Below are positions 5,081 to 7,652 of a DNA stretch of 7,652 nucleotides, one piece after another (the stretch's first letter is position 1; every line of letters begins with the position of its first letter). The DNA comes from Puniceicoccales bacterium (GTDB lineage: Bacteria; Verrucomicrobiota; Verrucomicrobiia; Opitutales; JAIRLG01), in NCBI GenBank assembly GCA_031278595.1, contig JAITKE010000054.1, positions 1-7,652 on the forward strand. Reading direction: 5' to 3'. The notes beneath the pieces were generated by a model, which had not been told where the DNA came from, ran no database searches, and worked only from the letters and a program-made list of their open reading frames with translations. A program made the translations under genes and the position numbers.

Positions 5081-5109
5081 GCAGATATGGATGGGTTTGG
5101 AAATTATTT

Positions 5110-5868
5110 TCATGGCAAAGTCAAGATTTCCGGACGATTTTCCGTCACTAAAATCGTGTGCTCCACATGGGCGGCCAGGGAATGGTCGCGCGTCCGCACC
5201 GTCCAGCCATCCGGATCATTCTGAATATCGGCACTGCCCAGGGTGAACATCGGCTCGATGGCCAGGCTCATCCCCGGGCGCAGCTTCAGGCCCCGCTGGG
5301 GCAGCGTGTAGTTGGGGACTTGGGGCTCCTCGTGCATCTCGCGGCCGACCCCATGGCCCACGAACTCGCGCACGATGCCGTAGCCCTCGCGACGGGCCAC
5401 CGCCTCAATCGCCGCCGAAATGTCATTCACGTAATGCCCAGCCACGGCCTCCTGGATGCCGGCCATCAGCGCCTCCTCGGTTCCCCGTATCAGGTGGTCA
5501 GCCGACGGCGAGACCTTACCCACCCGAAAAGTGGCGGTATTGTCGCCGCAGAAATCCTTGTAGAAAATGGCGAGGTCGACGCTGAGAATATCGCCGTCCC
5601 GCAGGAGGATGTCCTTGGAGGGAATCCCGTGGATGATGATGTCGTTGAGCGAAAAACAGGCATAGCCCGGGTAGGGATTTTTCTTCGGGCCGTAGTGATA
5701 GGAGGCGCTAACGGTTCCCGCCCGCTCCATGAGCTCGCGGGTCAGCTCATTCAGCTCGGCCGTTGAAATGCCCGGGCGAACCCTCTCCCCCACACTCCGC
5801 AGGAGCTCGGCCGCCATCCGGCCCGCCGCCCGCATGCCCTGGCGCTCGCGATCGTTCCGGCAGATCAT
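5110..5868 (-). CDS. map: Methionine aminopeptidase, type I
   Basis: 252 residues, the usual length for type Ia enzymes. It removes the initiator methionine from new proteins at the ribosome, using two metal ions in a pita-bread fold. All metal ligands are present: D98 (in LSVDLA), D109 (GDNTATF), H172 (FVGHGVG), E205 (AIEPMF) and E236 (HVEHT). The substrate-binding residues H80 (IIIHGIP) and H179 (MHEEP) are also there. The N-terminal zinc-finger extension of actinobacterial and eukaryotic forms is lacking. The start at 5868 follows TGA-GCG-ATG, where the TGA ends an upstream 15-codon mini-ORF made by a tandem duplication of this gene's own first codons. The duplicate ATG at 5919 cannot be the start because its frame stops at 5872. 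No clear Shine-Dalgarno precedes either ATG, so reinitiation after secY and the mini-ORF is likely. adk, often found between secY and map, is absent. Confidence 0.97.
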   Translation of the reverse strand: MICRNDRERQGMRAAGRMAAELLRSVGERVRPGISTAELNELTRELMERAGTVSASYHYGPKKNPYPGYACFSLNDIIIHGIPSKDILLRDGDILSVDLAIFYKDFCGDNTATFRVGKVSPSADHLIRGTEEALMAGIQEAVAGHYVNDISAAIEAVARREGYGIVREFVGHGVGREMHEEPQVPNYTLPQRGLKLRPGMSLAIEPMFTLGSADIQNDPDGWTVRTRDHSLAAHVEHTILVTENRPEILTLP

Positions 5869-5931
5869 CGCTCAGCGGCCCCGCATGCCCTGGCCTTCGC
5901 GATCGTTTCGATAAATCATCGCTCAGCGGAC
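5830..5931. repeat. Tandem duplication (2 x 51 bp) at the secY-map junction
   Basis: Positions 5830-5880 and 5881-5931 are two adjacent 51-bp copies, identical at 44 of 51 positions. Each unit contains the end of secY (Arg codon, TGA), the spacer GCG, and an ATG followed by about a dozen map codons. The seven differences mean the duplication is not recent. The unit is 17 codons long, so it keeps frame, but the copied secY stop closes the upstream copy. Confidence 0.9.
5872..5919 (-). other. 15-codon mini-ORF between secY and map (duplicated map start)
   Basis: An ATG at 5919, 3 nt after the secY stop, reads MIYRNDREGQGMRGR and stops with TGA at 5874-5872. The map ATG follows after the same 3-nt spacer GCG. 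The peptide mirrors the Map N-terminus (MICRNDRERQGMRA). It is either a decaying duplicate start or a relay that passes terminating secY ribosomes to map. Translation is not proven. Confidence 0.45.
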
Positions 5932-7425
5932 GACCCAACGACGAATCACCCAGGCCAGAGAGCCCGCGGCCGCGAGGGCGGCCAGAAATATCCACAGCGA
6001 CTTGACCGTTTTCAGCGAAGCCAGCAGCTCGACCCATCGCTTGGGCGAGGCCTTCCCCCGCGCCTTGCCCTTCTGCAGGAAGCCATCGTACTGCTTCTCC
6101 AGCAAATGCGTTTCCATCTGTTTCATCGTCTCCAGAATAACGCCCACGGCGATCAGGGTTCCGGTGCCCCCGAAAAACATCGCCACGGTGTAGGGGATTT
6201 TGAACGAGAAGTAGAGGAAGTCGGGAAAAAGGGCGACGACGGCCAGAAAAATCGCACCGGCCAGGGTCAGGCGGGTCATGATGAAGTCCAGGAACTCGGC
6301 GGTGGCGGAGCCCGGTCGCACCCCCGGGATGTAACCCCCGTTCTTCTTCAGATCGTCCGCGATTTGGGTCGGGCGGAACATGATGGAGACCCAGAAATAG
6401 CTGAATCCTAGAATCATGCTGCCGTAGCTCAGGTAGTAGAACCAGGAGCCGTGCATCAGGATGTAGGACAGGCGTTGGAAGAGCGATATTCCCGTCGCGG
6501 CGCCCAGATAGGCGAACATCTGCTGGGGGAAGAGCAGAATCGCGCTGGCAAAAATAACCGGCATGACGCCGGCGTAATTCACCTTCAGGGGTAAAAAGGA
6601 GACCTGCCCGCCGTAGACCTTATGACCGATGATGCGCTTGGCGTACTGAATGGGAATCTTCCGCGTGGCCTGGGTCATGGCGATCATGGCCGCCATCACC
6701 GTCAGCAGCAGGGCGAGCATGAGCACCGCCTGAAACAAGCCGTACTGCGCGCTATCCACCCCGACCGGTTGGTGGAACATCGTCCAGGTCTGGGAAATAG
6801 CCCGCGGCAGGGAGGAGAGAATGCCGATCGTGATCAAAAGCGAGATGCCATTTCCGACTCCATTTTGGGTGATGCGATCGCCCAACCAGGTCAGAATCAT
6901 CGTACCGGCCGTAAGAAAAACGATCGAATTGATCAGGAACCAGCCGTGGTTCATGACGACGATTTCGCCGTAAACCTCCTTGTTGAACCCGGTGAACAAT
7001 TTTTCCGGATAGTTCATCAGAGCCAACACCAGCAGAATTCCCTGGATGAGGCAGATGAGAACCGTCAGGTAGCGGGTGTACTGGGCGATGCGCTGGCGAC
7101 CATTCTGCTCCTTCTGCACCCGCGCCAGGGTCGGCACTACTGCCGACATCAATTGCAGGATAATCGAGGCGCTGATGTAGGGCATAACCCCGAGGCCGAA
7201 GATGGCGCCTTTCAGAAAGGCCCCACCGGTGAACATGTTGTAGAGGCCGATCAGACTGGAGGCACTGCCGGCCTGGGTCACGAAAAAATCGTGCAAGGGC
7301 TTGGGATCCAATCCCGGCAGCGGAATACTGGCGCCGACGCGGGCCACAAATAAAAGCCCCAGCGTGAACAGAATTTTGCGCCGCAGGTCGGGTACCCGAA
7401 TACAATCCACAAAGGCCGACAACAT
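5923..7425 (-). CDS. secY: Preprotein translocase subunit SecY with extra C-terminal hydrophobic segment
   Basis: 500 residues, against about 430-445 for most bacterial SecY. It is the pore subunit of the SecYEG export channel in the inner membrane. Visible landmarks are TM1 at about 18-35 ending in GASIPLPGLD, the plug region LYNMFTGGAFLKGAIFGLGVMPYISASIILQL (61-92), the TM5 region ITQNGVGNGISLLI (185-198), the cytosolic loop TRKIPIQYAKR (254-264), and the SecA/ribosome-contacting loop RPTQIADDLKKNGGYIPGVRPG (351-372) with R370, the equivalent of the essential E. coli Arg357. TM10 is at about 411-432. The usual C-terminus, LLEKQYDGFLQKGKARG (441-457), is followed here by about 43 more residues, including a hydrophobic run, SLWIFLAALAAAGSLAWVI (476-494), ending RRWVVR. 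The ATG at 7425 has GGAGG (7441-7437) 11 nt upstream, inside the last codons of the preceding gene. AGGAG directly abutting the ATG is too close. Confidence 0.97.
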   Translation of the reverse strand: MLSAFVDCIRVPDLRRKILFTLGLLFVARVGASIPLPGLDPKPLHDFFVTQAGSASSLIGLYNMFTGGAFLKGAIFGLGVMPYISASIILQLMSAVVPTLARVQKEQNGRQRIAQYTRYLTVLICLIQGILLVLALMNYPEKLFTGFNKEVYGEIVVMNHGWFLINSIVFLTAGTMILTWLGDRITQNGVGNGISLLITIGILSSLPRAISQTWTMFHQPVGVDSAQYGLFQAVLMLALLLTVMAAMIAMTQATRKIPIQYAKRIIGHKVYGGQVSFLPLKVNYAGVMPVIFASAILLFPQQMFAYLGAATGISLFQRLSYILMHGSWFYYLSYGSMILGFSYFWVSIMFRPTQIADDLKKNGGYIPGVRPGSATAEFLDFIMTRLTLAGAIFLAVVALFPDFLYFSFKIPYTVAMFFGGTGTLIAVGVILETMKQMETHLLEKQYDGFLQKGKARGKASPKRWVELLASLKTVKSLWIFLAALAAAGSLAWVIRRWVVR

Positions 7426-7431
7426 CTCCTG

Positions 7432-7652
7432 CTACTCCTCCGGCTTCTCCTGGACCCTTGGGGTCGGTATTTTCTTCGCAGCGGCCTTTTTTACCGGAGT
7501 CTTTTTCTTCAATGCTTTTTCCGGAGCCTCCTCCGCCACCGACTCCTCCGGATTCGGATCCTTGGACGTTTTTTTCCGTACCGCAGGTTTCTCCGGCCCA
7601 AGCGCGATCCGCTGGGCGCGATGGCCGGTCGCCGTCCGCTCCGCGGAGCGGG
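7432..7652 (-). CDS. rplO: C-terminal tail of the gene upstream of secY, probably ribosomal protein L15 (partial)
   Basis: An open frame runs in from the right edge and ends at TAG 7434-7432, 6 nt before secY. The 72 visible residues are a basic low-complexity tail rich in Lys, Pro, Ala and Glu, with runs such as KKKTPVKKAAAKKIP and the ending RVQEKPEE. No L15 core motif is visible. The assignment rests on position, since rplO almost always precedes secY in this cluster, and on the habit of neighbouring ribosomal proteins here of carrying tails. Extending the sequence to the right would settle it. Confidence 0.5.
   Translation of the reverse strand, partial: RSAERTATGHRAQRIALGPEKPAVRKKTSKDPNPEESVAEEAPEKALKKKTPVKKAAAKKIPTPRVQEKPEE

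Noticed and set aside
6622..7353. Plus-strand open frame of 243 codons opposite secY
   Set aside because: The His/Gln/Asp/Gly-rich product is typical of the reverse of membrane-helix codons. SecY on the other strand is unmistakable.

Overview
This window is the distal end of a bacterial ribosomal-protein / RNA polymerase alpha operon, transcribed entirely on the minus strand. It reads right to left: tail of a gene that synteny suggests is rplO (7652-7432), secY (7425-5923), map (5868-5110), rpsM (5038-4655), rpsK (4613-3456), rpsD (3438-2830), rpoA (2795-1791) and rplQ (1777-977). After a gap of about 530 bp comes the first 147 codons of a FabG-like reductase (442 to beyond position 1), also on the minus strand. 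No gene on the plus strand is convincing.

Organism: a GC-rich Gram-negative-type genome. The SecY N-terminus, the L17 stretch PGGYTRIYKL, the missing adk/infA/rpmJ around map, and the charged extensions on S11 and L17 resemble, from memory, the PVC group, and within it Verrucomicrobiota of the Opitutales type. This placement is an inference and no search was run.

How the genes work together: SecY is the protein-export channel, methionine aminopeptidase trims new proteins, S13/S11/S4/L17 build the ribosome and RpoA seeds RNA polymerase assembly. Spacing is tight, from 3 nt between the secY stop and the first map-type ATG to 71 nt between map and rpsM. That fits one long transcript with translational coupling, and no internal promoter was found.

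The ordinary genes carry unusual additions. S11 has an N-terminal low-complexity extension of about 250 residues. L17 has an acidic C-terminal extension of about 135 residues, and the presumed L15 ends in a Lys/Pro/Ala-rich tail. SecY appears to have an extra hydrophobic segment after its ten canonical helices. The 5' end of map is tandemly duplicated (51 bp x 2), which creates a 15-codon mini-ORF between secY and map.

The gap between rplQ and fabG holds the most unusual structure. It contains a 100-nt element (800-899) that folds into a four-way cloverleaf with no unpaired base at the junction, and a 158-bp MITE-like relic (593-750) with 16-bp inverted ends around the frameshifted start of an IS5-like transposase. 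No classical intrinsic terminator was found after rplQ.
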